64,000 nucleotides of DNA from Entoloma clypeatum (lineage: Eukaryota; Basidiomycota; Agaricomycetes; Agaricales; Entolomataceae): NCBI GenBank assembly GCA_963565915.1, contig OY751496.1, forward strand, positions 3,286,001-3,350,000. The letters are read 5' to 3'. Both the position numbers and the translations under genes were made by a program. This document shows positions 33,519 through 45,449 of this stretch, piece after piece. Each line of letters opens with the position of its first letter. The first letter of the stretch is position 1. Under the pieces are notes generated by a model, which was given only the letters and a program-made list of their open reading frames with translations, was not told the origin of the DNA and did no database searches.

Positions 33519-34728
33519 GATAGCTTTTGGTGTGGACGAGGAGGGTTGTGACTTGCACCTTGTATTCGCAGATGGAAAACAATAAGCATTTATACCCAGA
33601 AAAAAAACCGTTGGAAAACCGGGAACCACACGAGGTGGCAGGCCTGTCCTCAGGTTGGGACGCACCGATGAAATCTCCGAGTCGGGATGCAGGTTCCTCC
33701 GGACACGTTTCGGGTATTGTGAGAGGAGTTATTCGGAAATGAGACTGCTTACAGGATGGGGAGAAAAATGACAAAGGAAGGTCTGTCTGCGATGATACCG
33801 GACGAACTTGAGCACTGTGGAAAGATGGACACCCCTTCGCAGGCTGCTCGCAACTTGAAGTTCTTTGCGGGCCGTCCACGAAACCCCATCAAAGCGGACT
33901 GTCGAATTTGACCGAATGGGCTTGCAACGGGATCGATCTGGGGGCGAACTTCTTCTATTCCGGGACTCAGCACCATCGGGAGGCACGGGCATTCGAACAT
34001 GTTGGTTTCAGTACTATGGGCTCGCTCTCGAACCTGCTGCGACTTGCAGGTAACATATGTAATGTCATGTCGAACACCGACATCGTGGCAAAACGGGGGG
34101 GACCAAAATGACGACGACTGGACCCATGGTGGAGCTTCCTGTTGTGTATGTTTGAGGGTGAATGAGACCATCAAGAAACTACCATACCTCAGTAACGCGC
34201 AACAGAGCTCCACGTCTTCCGATGTTGGACGACTCGGATGAGCAGATGTCATACATGTTTTCCAAATGTTCAACTTCCTGCGCAATGCCCGCATGAAGGA
34301 AAGAGGCGACATACCTTGAACTTGGGACAGCTTGGTCTTTTACGTTTATCGACGTTCAAAACTTGAAGCTCCGACCTTGCGAAGCTCATCAGCAAACCCT
34401 GCCAGGCCGGCTAATCCATTATACGTTGCTATGGGCACTACAAACAAGGGATCACTGTAAGCATCGTTAACGAAATCAGAATCTGCTGATTTGAACCTAC
34501 TTGAACGTCGGAAATCTCTTTCGCGTCTCAGCTTACATCGTTGAATATCGGAGCTTTGGAGCGAGGACGGAGAAGTAAGGGTAAGAAAGTTGGTCGGTTT
34601 CGACTCTCGAACGATGGGACGTAGGGAGGTTGTGAATGGTGTTGGTTGGTGTCACGCCGGTCTTCGGGGCAGTGGGTGATTAGATGTAGATCTCATAGAT
34701 ACGTCACGTCCGAGAAGACGTATCAAGA
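33519..34728 (-). other. Upstream block of DUF5648 copy 4
   Basis: No gene. It contains the conserved promoter (33519-33740) and a long block to about 34330 that is similar, in the same relation to the gene, to the blocks upstream of the copies at 36055, 46896, 51792 and 53435. Confidence 0.6.
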
Positions 34729-35242
34729 TCAGAAATATGGCAGAGGGTCCTTCAAGTCAATCGCACACTCACTGTGAGGTTCTTCAAGTTTCTTGAGCGA
34801 CAAATCGCCTGCGTTGGCACGCCTGGAATTTATGTTGCTGATGCTTCCACTGCTGGAAAACACTGGAAGAACGCTACGAGAGAATGTGTGTTTAACTGAG
34901 ACATGACCAGGCGACTGAGGAAGGCGAATGAGCAGGATCCCGAGATTTCCAACGTGAGGTTTTCCAACGCCGGCAGGACGCATGTCCAATTCGCGAAGGA
35001 AAAGGGGCTTCGTATGTAAGGAAAGGAAGAGAAGTGTCGCCAGGTCCGTTGGGAGTGAGACGGCATCAGGGAAGAAAGCGTGGGAAAGGGCTGCATCTGC
35101 AGTCCTTCCAAAGATTTCGCGTATAATGATACCCAGTTCAAGCAGTGCAAGAAGAAGAAGATTGGGCGGCGCATGTGATGAGAAGCTGGTGACAGGTTTT
35201 GGCATACCCAGTGCGATACGCCAGGATACGCCTCCATTTTGA
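34729..35242 (-). pseudogene. F-box/LRR-like gene fragment, copy A
   Basis: Overlapping minus frames share REIFGRTADAALS and PTDLATLLF with the longer copy at 37418-38263, but parts of the alignable sequence fall in two frames (for example PALENLTLEISGSCSFAFLS against the main frame), so it is disrupted. Leu-rich spacing suggests an LRR domain of an F-box-type protein; this is a weak call. Confidence 0.4.
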
Positions 35243-35446
35243 GGGTCTGGACGGACCGGGTATGAGCTTCGATGGAATTGTGAGACCGTGGTGGTCAGTG
35301 GTCAGTGGTAGTATAATGATGGAAAACAATTCATCCTACCACCATTCTTCGTCTATCGGCCCACTGCGTTTAGACCACAGTGTTGTGAAACGCTGCACAG
35401 CACATAGGTAGTATATATATATAGGTACCAGATATGTAGGCCGGGA

Positions 35447-36055
35447 TTAAACGAGAACGTAGCCAGCTGGACCATCAAAGAAGTAGCCGGCGTTGAGGGC
35501 CTCCAGTTCTTCTTGAACATCGTGGGTTAACAAATGGGCGGTCTCTGCTCTGCTCTGTAAACGACGGAGATGGGACACCCTATACTGAGCAAATCTACAC
35601 AAATTATTCTGGAGCACGTAGCCGGCTATGCCCTTGTCTTGGAACCCAAGTTGGTTGATGAACCTTAACTTTTGCGCAAGGTCGATTGTATAATAGTGGT
35701 CGGAATGACTGTCGTCGGAAAGGCGGTAAAGAGGAAGGGTGCCGGATTTTTGGCTAGAGAATATTCTGCCTACTGAACCATGGGTGGTGTAATTGGAGGC
35801 CGTAACCAATTGATTGATCTCCTTGAGATCTGTGGAGTAGAAATGGTCGGCCTTGTTTTTGTCCGCTCGGAGGAAAGGAATTGCACCGGCTGCCAGTTGG
35901 TCTGGGCAGTTCATATCCTGGGGACACGGCCCAGGTCAGCTGAGAACTTATAAAGCGCGGTGATGCCATACCTTAGCGAGGACGGAGGGAGGAGTGGCCA
36001 AGGCTAGGTTGGCGACGAGGGTCAAGACAGCGGTAAAAGACAAAATGAGCTTCAT
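35447..36055 (-). CDS. Secreted DUF5648-repeat protein, copy 5
   Basis: Exon 1 36055-35972, intron 35971-35918 (54 bp), exon 2 35917-35447; 184 aa. Signal peptide MKLILSFTAVLTLVANLALA. Repeats: PFLRADKNKADHFYSTDLKE, PLYRLSDDSHSDHYYTIDLA, HLRRLQSRAETAHLLTHD. Cysteines: NCPD and NLCRF. The third repeat departs from PLYR (HLRR). The upstream TATA-like sequence is GGTATAAGG. Confidence 0.84.
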
Positions 36056-37417
36056 GATAGCTTTCTGTGCGAGGGTAGTCGTAATGGGCAGCTTGTGTTC
36101 GCAGATGGAAAACAGCGAACCTTATACCATAGTGGAAAACTGGGAACCGCCCGACGTGGCAGCCCTGTCCCAAGGTTATACGCACGGGCGAAATCTGGGG
36201 ACGCAAGGTTCTCTCAAACACGTTTCGAGTATTGTGAGAGGAAGTTACCTGTAGGGATGAAACTGCTCACCGGATGGAGAGAAAAATGGCAAAGGAAGCT
36301 CTGTTCTGTCACCTGTGTGAGTTCGAGTACGTACCGGACGAACCCGGACATTGTCAGGACGCACATCCCTTTGCGGGCGAGTTCGATGCGGACCCGTCCG
36401 CGCAAACCCATCAAAGAGCAGGGGTATCATAACCCAAGAAAACACTACGCAATTTCCTGTCGAATTTGACTGAACGGTCTCGCAACGGGACCGATCTGGG
36501 ACCGAGCTTCTCCTATTCCCGGACTCAGCACCATCGCGTCGCCTGGCGATTGCAAGTACCACGGGCTTTCTGTCGAACCTGCTGGGATTTGCAGGTAACA
36601 TAATGTGATGTCGCAGCCCGTCATCGTGGCAAAACGGGGGGGACAGGAACGACGACGAGTGGACCCACGGTGGAGCTTCCTGTGTGTATGTTCGAGCCGA
36701 ATGAAACCAGGTTGACACTCCATCAACGTCAAGAAACTACCATACCTCAGCAACGGGCAGATAGTGCAGCAGAGCTCCAACTCTTTCGATGTTGGACAAC
36801 TGGGAGAAGATTTCATACATCTTTTCCGAATGCCCGCATGAAGGAAAGAGGCGACATACCTTCAACTTGGGGACAGTTTCGTCTTTTACGTAAATCAACG
36901 TTCGAAGTTCTGATCTTGCGAACTTGAAGCTGCATCAGCGCCACGATCAAGGGATCCTTTGCCCGTGAGCATCGTTGGCGAAATCACACATCCTTGGATA
37001 TTGGATCGAAGACGAAGAACCAAGGGCAAGAATGTTGGTCATTTTCGACTTTCGAATGATAGGATGATGGGGAAAGTAGGGAGACTGTAGATGGAAGATG
37101 GAATTGGTGTTCATGCCGGCCTTCGGGCAGCGACGATGGGTGATTTAGATGTAGATCTCATGAGTGAGTTCGTCACGTCCAACTGCGAGAAGACGTATCA
37201 AGATCAGAAAATGGCAGAGCGTCCTTCAAATCAATTGCACACTCACTTGGCCCGGTGAATTGTGACAATTCTCCACCTGTGTGCCCATATCGTCAGCGCC
37301 GTGCAGTCTCTGCAGTCGCCGTTTCGAGGGTCGTGATGAGGTGATACAAGTTACTGCTGGGCCAGACAATCCCCGGTCAACCAAATTTGTTCTTCAGCGA
37401 TGAAAACCCTTCATCGT
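36056..37417 (-). other. Upstream block of DUF5648 copy 5
   Basis: Conserved promoter and long upstream block on the minus strand (to about 36930), then unremarkable sequence. No gene seen. Confidence 0.55.
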
Positions 37418-38263
37418 TCAACTTTTAGATTCGAACCCTTTTGGATGCCAAAAGTGGATCATCTCGGTAAAACGTGCAGTCGTGATATCCACGGTCAGTG
37501 GGGTCATTTCTTCGTTTTCAATCATATCGAGACGCCGGTTCAGTTCATCGTGTGACGCGGTCTGCGACCCTGCGCTGTCAAGTCCAAGTTGTGGATACGG
37601 TTGCAAAGACGATTTGCATGGATCGGGGTGCAGATAATGCCAACGAACGAAGCTCGCGCCGTATTCCTCCAGAAAGTCTGTGATACGGTGGCTGGGAATG
37701 GAGGGGACGACAAGCGTGAGGTTCTCCAACTTTCTTGCGCGACAAACCGCCTGTGTCACGCCTGGAATCCATGTCGCCGATGCGTACCTTGCTTGCAAAC
37801 ACCGAAAGAACGTGATGAGAGAAAGTGTCTTCAACTGCGGCGTGACCAGTCGGCTGAGGAAGACGAATGTGTATACCGAGCTTTCCCAAAGGAAAGGGGC
37901 TTCGTTAAGGGTGGCTATGCTAACCTCGAACCCCCCTTTCAATCGCAACGTCAGGGTTTGGAAGAGAAGCGTCGCCAGGTCCGTTGGAAGTAAAGCTTTC
38001 GAGACGGGGAAGAAACGGCGCCATCCACGAAGCCACCGTACGTCGGTAGATGGAAGATAGGGACTGCTTCCGATTCCAGAAAGTGTGATGGACAGGGAAA
38101 GGGCTGCATCTGCAGTCCTTCCAAAGATTTCGCGTATGGTGATACCCGGTTCAACGCCTCCATTTTGAGCATAGTTTTGTGAATAACCGAGGGTCTGGAC
38201 CGGGTGTGGAATTGTGAGACTGCAGTGGTCACCGGCAAGTAAAGATGATGGAGACGATTTCAT
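37418..38263 (-). CDS. F-box/LRR-like protein, 281-aa frame, possibly incomplete
   Basis: One long minus frame. IREIFGRTADAALSLSIT resembles the start of an F-box helix pair; later TDLATLLFQTLTLRL, PQLKTLSLITFFRCL and ARKLENLTLVVPSIP show LRR-like Leu spacing. F-box proteins link substrates to SCF ubiquitin ligases and are abundant in Agaricomycetes. The N-terminal 40 residues and the stretch around 65-85 look non-native, so an intron or decay is likely. Paralogous to the fragment at 34729-35242. Confidence 0.45.
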   Translation of the reverse strand: MKSSPSSLLAGDHCSLTIPHPVQTLGYSQNYAQNGGVEPGITIREIFGRTADAALSLSITLSGIGSSPYLPSTDVRWLRGWRRFFPVSKALLPTDLATLLFQTLTLRLKGGFEVSIATLNEAPFLWESSVYTFVFLSRLVTPQLKTLSLITFFRCLQARYASATWIPGVTQAVCRARKLENLTLVVPSIPSHRITDFLEEYGASFVRWHYLHPDPCKSSLQPYPQLGLDSAGSQTASHDELNRRLDMIENEEMTPLTVDITTARFTEMIHFWHPKGFESKS

Positions 38264-38821
38264 CAGGAACTTTGCGAATCGAGGAGATCATGCTCCGATG
38301 TTGGATATACGGGTAGAAAATGGCATTCTGTTTGTCATGAAGAGCATTGAGAATGGCATGGATTTGTGGTCTGACTTGGAAGTAACCGCCGTGAATAGGT
38401 TCCTGAAGAACGGGGAAGCTAAGGATCGGCTAAGGATGTTCAACTTTGCCGACTCCGACTCCCACGGCCGAATGAACTACTGAATCTTAGGGGCCAACTT
38501 GCATACCTTTTTCGACATGGGTTGTTCAAGCTTCAACAAGCAGAATAATTCCTGGATCCATAGATGCACCGGGACACCACTGGGGAAGTTTGAAGCATTG
38601 CAGTCCTGCACCGAACTTACAGTTGAAACCCCCCGCCTTTCGAATTCAGACACTTCCGACCGGTTTTGGTGCAATCCGAGGTTATTACTACTTCATTATC
38701 GCGATTGGAGGGCCTCCCTTCCTTAATTGACGTCTAGCTTTCTTCTCCCGTCAACTAAACCCCCTCTTAAAAGCGCGTACGTATAACGCGGCATAGCTAG
38801 TAGCTCACGCTAGCGGGCAGA

Positions 38822-38827
38822 TATAAA
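38822..38827 (+). promoter_or_regulatory. TATA box of DUF2235 copy 2
   Basis: TATAAA, 74 bp before the start codon at 38896. Confidence 0.55.
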
Positions 38828-38895
38828 CGGCTCAAGACGCATCACTGGCCTGCCAAATCCTCCTTCTCCCCACCATATCACTACACACATTTGTG

Positions 38896-40991
38896 ATGTC
38901 GTCTGTTCAAAACGCGTTCGACCTCCCAACTGACGATGTTGAGGGCGTGTACGATCCCAACACCGTCGTCATACCTCCCGAACATGTCTACCGGACATTA
39001 GTGCTATGTTTCGATGGCACTGGAGACCAGTGCGTGCCCTCTCGTGTCTTTTTTAGCTGTCAACTTACGAGCGGCTGCAGATTCGATGCCGATGTACGTT
39101 CCAGACGGTCTAATCTCATGTTGGGGTATCCCAATCATTCCTGTGGCAGAACTCGAACATCGTTGAATTCTTCACCATGCTCAAAAAGGATGATCGCGCG
39201 CACCAGATGGTTTATTATCAGGTATGGACTCTGGAGAACGGATGATTCCGAGTCTGATGAAGCTCATTCACTTTTTTGGTATAGGCCGGCATCGGGACGT
39301 ATCTCAGCCCAGAAATCGCGACGCCTATGGCAGCAAAGTTCTCAAAGGCGAGTTGGGAGCAAGCAATTTCACCCCCCCCACCAAATTTTGAAGTTTGATT
39401 TAGATGCTCGATGAGGCCATCGCGTGGAACCTTGACGCGCATGTCATGGGTATGTGCCTCCTATCCTCGTTGTTAAAAGAGCGGTTCTCACCGTGCCGAC
39501 CCGACTGGCAGATGGTTACGAGTTTTTGATGCAAAATTGCAAGTTCCAATCCAAGCATTCATATTCATCGGGTTCGTTTGACTTTTGTGTTCTCCTAGAC
39601 AAGGCGGGCGATCGCATCTGCATCTTCGGCTTCTCTCGAGGCGCATACACCGCCCGTGCTCTTGCAGGTATGATCCACAAGGTATGGCGCTATCTGCACT
39701 CGCATCATCGCTTGACCGTTCGTCGTTTAGGTGGGCTTGCTCCCGGCCTGCAACCATCAACAAGTCCCATTCGCCTACAAGATGTTCACTCGCGCGGACG
39801 AGATCGGTTGGAAGCAGTCCAACGCGTTCAAAAAGGCCTTTTCCGTAGACGTCAAGATTGAATTCGTCGGGGTCTGGTGAGTATCCAACCATCCGATCAT
39901 TCCCCGCGGACTTTGCCGATTTCGAATTCGACAGGGACACAGTCAATTCCGTAGGACTCATCCCACGCCGTCTGCCGTTCACCACCTCCAACACTATCGT
40001 GCGCACATTCCGGCATGCGGTAGCGCTGGACGAGCGCCGTAGCAAGTTCAAGCCGAACCTCTGGAACAAGCCTACACCCGAAGAATCGAAATTGGGAGTA
40101 CAGGGGCAAAAGCCGCATTCGGATAATAAAAAGCCTGTCAAGAAGCACGTCTTGAAGGCGATGGAAAGGAAGTACTCTGAACACGACGAACATCAAACTG
40201 ACGTAGAAGAAGTCAGTCAATCACTACCCCTTTCGTCATCACATCTTCTGATCGATATTTTTTTTTTTTTCATTGATCACAGGTTTGGTTCGCCGGCTGT
40301 CATTGCGGTACGTCTCCGTCCATCTCGTGCAGGGTTTGACTGGATCATCCCTCCCCCCCCAGACGTCGGAGGAGGGTCGGTGGAGAACGGCACTCCCAGC
40401 ACCTTGGCGCGGATCCCGCTGCGCTGGATGATCCGCGAATGCTTCAAGGCCCAAACCGGGATCATGTTCATGACGGACGCCCTCCGCAGCGTCGGCCTCG
40501 ACCCGGCCAGCTTGTTCCCCATCGTCCAGACCCGCCCGGCTCCCCTACCCGTCGGCCAAGCCCGCATCCAAACCATCGCCTCCTCCCGCCAGCTCCAGCT
40601 CCGAGCCACCGCCGACAACGACGCCGACACGCAGCCCCTCCTCACAGACGAGCCCTCGCTCATCAAGTTCAAGACGGAGGAAGAGTGCGAGCTGCTCGAC
40701 GCGCTGTCCCCGATCTACGACCAGCTCGCGATCAAGTGGTGGTTCTGGTGGCTCCTTGAAATCATCCCGGTCAGGAACCGGTACCAGCTCGCGAATGGGA
40801 AGTGGGAGAAGAAGACGTGCGCGAATTTGGGAGGGCCGAGGTACATCCCGAGGCAGAAGAAGGGGGTGGTGAAGGTGCATCGCAGCGTGAAGACGAGGAT
40901 GGATGCGGAGTATGAGGGTGGGGGCAGGTATAAGCCCCAGGCGTCGTTTGCGAGGGCTATTGAGCATGGGAAGCTCGTTTGGGTCGATTGA
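38896..40991 (+). CDS. DUF2235 (Tle1-like alpha/beta hydrolase), copy 2, intact
   Basis: Eleven exons: 38896-39029, 39081-39093, 39150-39221, 39285-39347, 39404-39449, 39512-39538, 39599-39681, 39731-39876, 39935-40211, 40283-40307, 40363-40991; 504 aa. All phases agree and exons 2 to 8 and 10 have the same lengths as in the paralogue at 48359. LVLCFDGTGDQ (35-45), nucleophile motif GFSRG with Ser131, WDTV with Asp196 and WFAGCHCDVGGG with His294 form the triad known from DUF2235/Tle1 phospholipases. The C-terminal 200 residues are less conserved. Introns 4 and 6 begin with GC (GCGAGT, GCAAGT). No signal peptide; probably cytosolic. The substrate is unknown; lipid hydrolysis is inferred from the bacterial family. 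Confidence 0.88.
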
Positions 40992-41570
40992 AGGCGCTTC
41001 GTTTCTTTCCGTTCTTTAGAGTCTGTCATTCCAATCTCGTGTTTCTTTCTACTTGTACACGTGGGTGTATGCTTTCTTCTGAACCCCTTTGATAGATACA
41101 TGTCCAAACACCAATATATTTTCGCGACTTTCAATGTTCATTCTTTTCCTCTTGGGCGGCCAGTCCGACACCTTTTTATCTGTCTGACGCTTTCTTCTCT
41201 GATATACCCTGATCGACTTTATATATCCATACGGCCTCATAGCAGGAGACAATTGTATTATGGCCTCCCAAAACTGCCCTCACGCACGTTTGAGCGCAAC
41301 TATCATCACTGTCCGGGTCCGGGTTCGCTCGTGGTGGGTGTCCAAGATTCTCAATGACATAACCTTTTATCAATACCAATACCTCGTACGCGCGGTGACT
41401 GCACTACTAAACTAGTAGTCGCACTTAGAGAAATGAGGGTATTATTTATATCGCCTTTCCAAACTGGACGATCCAAGGATCCTCAAGTGATGGGCGAAGA
41501 CTGTCAATGATGAGGGCCACGCGTTCAACTTATAAAATTCGAAAGAGCCCATCACCATCCCGCTCTGAAC
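40992..41570. other. Intergenic between DUF2235 copy 2 and the HEXXH gene
   Basis: 3' UTR and the promoter of the next gene; a TATA-like ttatataaatc-type stretch lies near 41445. Nothing else recognised. Confidence 0.45.
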
Positions 41571-42408
41571 ATGGCTCAGGTCCCACCTCACCTCACCGCG
41601 GCCAATCGCGCTGACACTGTTTTGCAGGATAGGTCTGGCAACGACCTCAGCAACGTCGTAGGCTATGCACGAATTTTCACCCTCGTCAATGCCATCCGAG
41701 ATCGGCTGATAGACACCCCTGCAATCCAACAACCGTATTTGGATCTTCTCGTCCATCATCAGGCTCAACAATCTCCACCCACCTTGAACACAGTCAAAGG
41801 ATACTTCTGGCACCACTGGCCTCGCATCCGGCTTAGACACTTGAAGGACAGCTGGGGCCAAACCAAAAAGGCGGACCCAACTTTCATCACCATAAGACAC
41901 GTGATTGTTGAGGGGATCATCGCAAACCGGGTAAGTAGCCCTAGTCACTTGCAAACCTCCGAGTCGCCAAGCCCCCATACACAGGGCTGGGGAAATGGCC
42001 AGCACATCAACGAAGTCGAGGTTTTCCTTATCGCCGTAGTCCTTCACGAGCTCGCTCACAGCATTATCGGGTGGTGGACGGGGGGGAGGACGATTAAAGG
42101 TTCCCCAACAGGGCTGGAAAGCGGGCTGTATGTTGAGAGGAGGGTCTTCGGAGGAGGACTAACTTCTTTCAACAGATATCGAGTGCGAGATCCCTGGATA
42201 GGTGTGGGCTATTGGAACCGTCACCGTCCTGGAAAATGGGTCATTCGTGAGTACATTTGTCAATGTACGATACCCTCTAGTCATGAAACATTTTTTTCTA
42301 GCACCTCACAGGGCAATAATTTTGGTAAACAGTTGGACACAGCCTGGATTCGGCCATGGGCAGGGATTGCCATTGTTGGACGCACAGGCGCTTACATTTC
42401 AGAGATGA
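41571..42408 (+). CDS. Putative HEXXH metallopeptidase-like protein, 242 aa
   Basis: Exons 41571-41930, 41985-42246, 42302-42408 (GTAAGT...ACAG and GTGAGT...CTAG introns). H141-E-L-A-H145 after a hydrophobic helix (VEVFLIAVVLHELAHSIIGW) is the zinc-binding motif of zincin peptidases; no clear third ligand was found. The N-terminal half (LTAANRADTVLQDRSGNDLS, PTLNTVKGYFWHHWP) is shared with the paralogue at 42716-43986, which has lost the histidines. Within exon 2, 42129-42176 (GTATGT, CTAAC, CAACAG) could be a 48-bp intron; the paralogue resembles the coding reading (VERRVFGGG), so it is left coding. The gene lacks the paralogue's long C-terminus. It follows DUF2235 copy 2. Confidence 0.6.
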
Positions 42409-42715
42409 CAAAGTGACATCGTAGACTGTCGAGCGATTGGTTTTGTGATAGAGACTAGAGTCGAGTACCACCGTGCCAGTGTTGAGCGAAATCAGGGACT
42501 TCCAAAACATCTACGAGGACGGTGCCAGTCCTTGACTACTTGCCAAGTCTTACTCCAACGTGGAAGGTGCGTAGTGTGTTGTAGGGGACATAGTAGTTCG
42601 GATCCATTTGACAATTTCCATTTCGCACAAACTTTGCGCATATACTTACATTGAGACTTCAACCACTTTGTAGAGTTCCCCCGAAGAGTCTGATTATATA
42701 ACGGCGGCCGAGACA
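42409..42715. other. Short convergent intergenic region
   Basis: 3' ends of the two HEXXH-family genes face each other; nothing else seen. Confidence 0.5.
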
Positions 42716-43986
42716 CTATTCGTCTTCTACCCATGTGTTGAGATCCATGGGATCTATTGTGCAAGAGTATCGACTCACACAGGCGTTAACGCGACCAGGT
42801 CGAGCGATAAAAACCGGTTCGTCGGGTTCCTCGAATTCGTCTCGGTCGTCTGGGTCGTCTTGGCGAAGGTCTTGCCCGTTTAGAACCTTTGCGTGATATA
42901 CGACGTCGGCCGAAAAAGCTTTCTCCTTCAAATGGGATTCGGAAGAAATCGGAAGAGCGATAAGATCCAGAAGAGGTAATCTCTTGTTTTGAGGGTTGCA
43001 ATCACCGAATGTCTCGAGAATGGCTGCGGCCTGCTGGGCACCTTGGATGAGGCGTTTTTCTTTATTTATTTTGAGTATTGATTTGCATCTGCGACATACC
43101 TATTACCCTATGCTCGTTGCAATGCTCGATCCCGACACCTTCCATGGCTTCGAACGTGTCTTCCTCTGGATCCGGGTAAAGGTCCCCTGGCTCAACACCT
43201 TTTTCGTAATCGCTCCATACCTCAATAACACCGCCAAAAAAACACTTCCGAACCTCCACACTGCCTTCCCCGGTATACCACCAATATGAAAAATCCAGAC
43301 TGTTCAAGGCTTCGACATCAATATCGGGCGAAAATGCACGCTTTCCGGTTTCGCAACAACCACCGCTTGCAACGTCTTGTGAATGACTCGACCTGCCCGG
43401 TTTTACCCACCATGCCACCAACACACGGCCGAGTTCGTAGAGCAGCATTGATATGAGTGCGACCTTCATTTCTTCAAGGGACATCCCTTCCATCTCTGGC
43501 GCCAATTCCTAAGTCACGGCGATACGTAAGACGACGAGGGGAAGGAAACGGCACAATCTTCACGATCACCTTCTCCATCAAACGAGTCGCGAGGCCATGA
43601 CTCATATGGATGGCATTGTCAAGGGGCCGTAGAATTCCGACTTCATCTGGGTGGCGCGGTATGAAGTCTAGCCTCCTCTTCAACCTGACTTCTGGCCAAT
43701 GGCACCAGACGAGGTCGCGCACGTCGGCGTCGATGGGTCGAGTCGGTCGGATTGCACGCAGCTGTTCCTGTTGAGTGGAGGTGCCGGCATCGTAGAGCGC
43801 GTGGAGACACTTTCGGTACGGCTCTCGGTAGACCTGGTGGTCAAGGAGTTGCTGGCGGGTGGTGTCGATAAGAGACACAAGCGGGTTGAGCGTGGACGTG
43901 TTCGAATCCGAGAGATTCGCTTCCGCGAGGGTTATGCTGTCGTTTTTACTGGGACCCGTGAGCCGGATGGGGTTAGGGTACTCCAT
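42716..43986 (-). CDS. HEXXH-family paralogue without the zinc motif, 383 aa
   Basis: Exons 43986-43570, 43508-43100, 43041-42716; phases agree (0, then 1). Intron 1 has a weak donor (GTGATC), intron 2 a good one (GTATGT...CAAG). The region aligned to HELAH in the neighbour reads Y163-E-L-G-R167, in SMLLYELGRVLVAWW, so catalysis by this motif is not possible. Other shared parts are the start (LTGPSKNDSITLAEANLSDS), the VWCHWPEVRLKR segment and FFGGVIEVW. The C-terminus is acidic (RQDDPDDRDEFEEPDEP). It is divergent to DUF2235 copy 3, 465 bp away. Function unknown; it may be a pseudoenzyme partner. Confidence 0.6.
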
Positions 43987-44450
43987 GGCACGACGACTAG
44001 GTCTTGTTCCCTGAGACGCTGGAGTTGAGTAAAGCCGTAGCAGCACCGGTTCAAGTGAGACCTTCCCCCAGCCTGAGACAACTTGAAGCTCATGCCAGGA
44101 CGCCATTCGAAGACCTTCGCACTGAATCGCCGCAATACTAATCCTCGTATCATAAACAGAGAAGCGGGAATCCTTGTAACGAAAAACGACGCGCTTCATA
44201 TGCTCAGTACTTCCCATAGAGATATTTCATCATCCTGATCAATTGCATGCGCGGCTAGCAGCAAAGTAAATCCCGCCATGAATGTATTTTCAACACCAAC
44301 AAAGTTTTGGACGAGGCAGTCACGATTAAAATCTTGGCAAACTGTCAGCTCTGCTCAGCTGTCACTGTGCACTTTCACCCACCTTCCCGAAGCCCACCCT
44401 CCACCCTGGTCTGCTTCCCTTGTACCAATCAGCCCAGCCCAACCCTCATC

Positions 44451-45449
44451 ATGGTCACCTCCAAGCTCGCCACTGGCACCAGCCACATCTGGATGCGGTA
44501 CACCCAATCGTTATCCTCTGGTTCAAACGGGTCAGCAACACGCTCCCCGAGTGACGACGACGATACGGCGGCGACTCGGAACGACGTCAATACGTAGGGG
44601 CTGATATACTCCAGCTTCAATGAAAAACTCGGGGCGGAGAGTTTTCTTACCCAAGTTTTGGAGGGCCCCCAGGGGGGCTGACTCCCGTGCAACAGAAACG
44701 CAACCATCGTTGAGCTCTTTAATATGCTGAAGAAGGACGACCTCGAGGGGCAATGGGTTACTATCAAGTCGAGTCCTGACAGGGGGAATTGGGACGTGTA
44801 CTGGTCCTGAGGGTGCGAGGCCGCTCATGGCGACGACCTCCAAGTTGGGTGGGGCTAGACGGTGTTTTGTTACCCAACGCGGCGATTTGATGTCAACTTC
44901 GGGATAGGTCTTCGATCAAGCGCTTGCTTGGGATATGGATACCCACGTCCGAATGGGTGCGTTTAAAGAACGGCGATCCCCTAATCGTTGACGTGACGGC
45001 TTTCCAGATGGTTATGTTTTTATCATGCGTATCGATCACGGAGTGAGGTCGTCAAGGCACGGATCTTCTTTTTAGACAAGGACGAGGGCAAGATCTGCAT
45101 CTTTGGGTTCTCCGCGGGGTGGAACACGAGGTCCTGGATGCGACGTCCACGATTTACGACCAGCTAGATCTTGCGCCGGCGTAGTGGTTCCTCGAGTTCG
45201 TCCATGTGCTGCAACGTCGACAGAGGGAGGACGATACATGGGAGGTGACGCGTCGAGTCAACTTTGGACGAGGGAGGGAGGTGCCGATTCCGCTTGTGGG
45301 GCAGGGGAGGGATGAAGGGGGGAGGGATGGTAAGAGTGCGTCGCAGCGTGAGGATGAGAATGGAGGCAGGCGGTCAGGATAGTCGGTATGAGCCCAAGAC
45401 GAAGCTGCGTGAGCTGATCGAGACCGAAAGAGTACGGGGGGTCGAGTGA
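44451..45449 (+). pseudogene. DUF2235 hydrolase gene, copy 3 (internal deletion)
   Basis: ATG 44451 begins an N-terminus like copy 4 (GTSHIWMRYTQS, NGSATRSPSDDDD) but stops within 50 codons. Exon fragments follow (LDKDEGKICIFGFS near 45080), and just after FGFS the sequence jumps to EVLDATSTIYDQLDLAP, so most of the hydrolase domain with the catalytic Asp and His is missing. The C-terminal exon is recognisable to TGA 45447-45449. Confidence 0.8.

Noticed and set aside
38214..38483. 89-aa plus frame opposite the LRR-like gene
   Set aside because: It overlaps the 5' end of the minus gene, has no homologue in the duplicated copy and no recognisable domain.
42129..42176. 48-bp intron inside exon 2 of the HEXXH gene
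   Set aside because: Splice signals are good, but the encoded VERRVFGGG matches the paralogue's VRKCFFGGV; kept as coding, with the doubt recorded.
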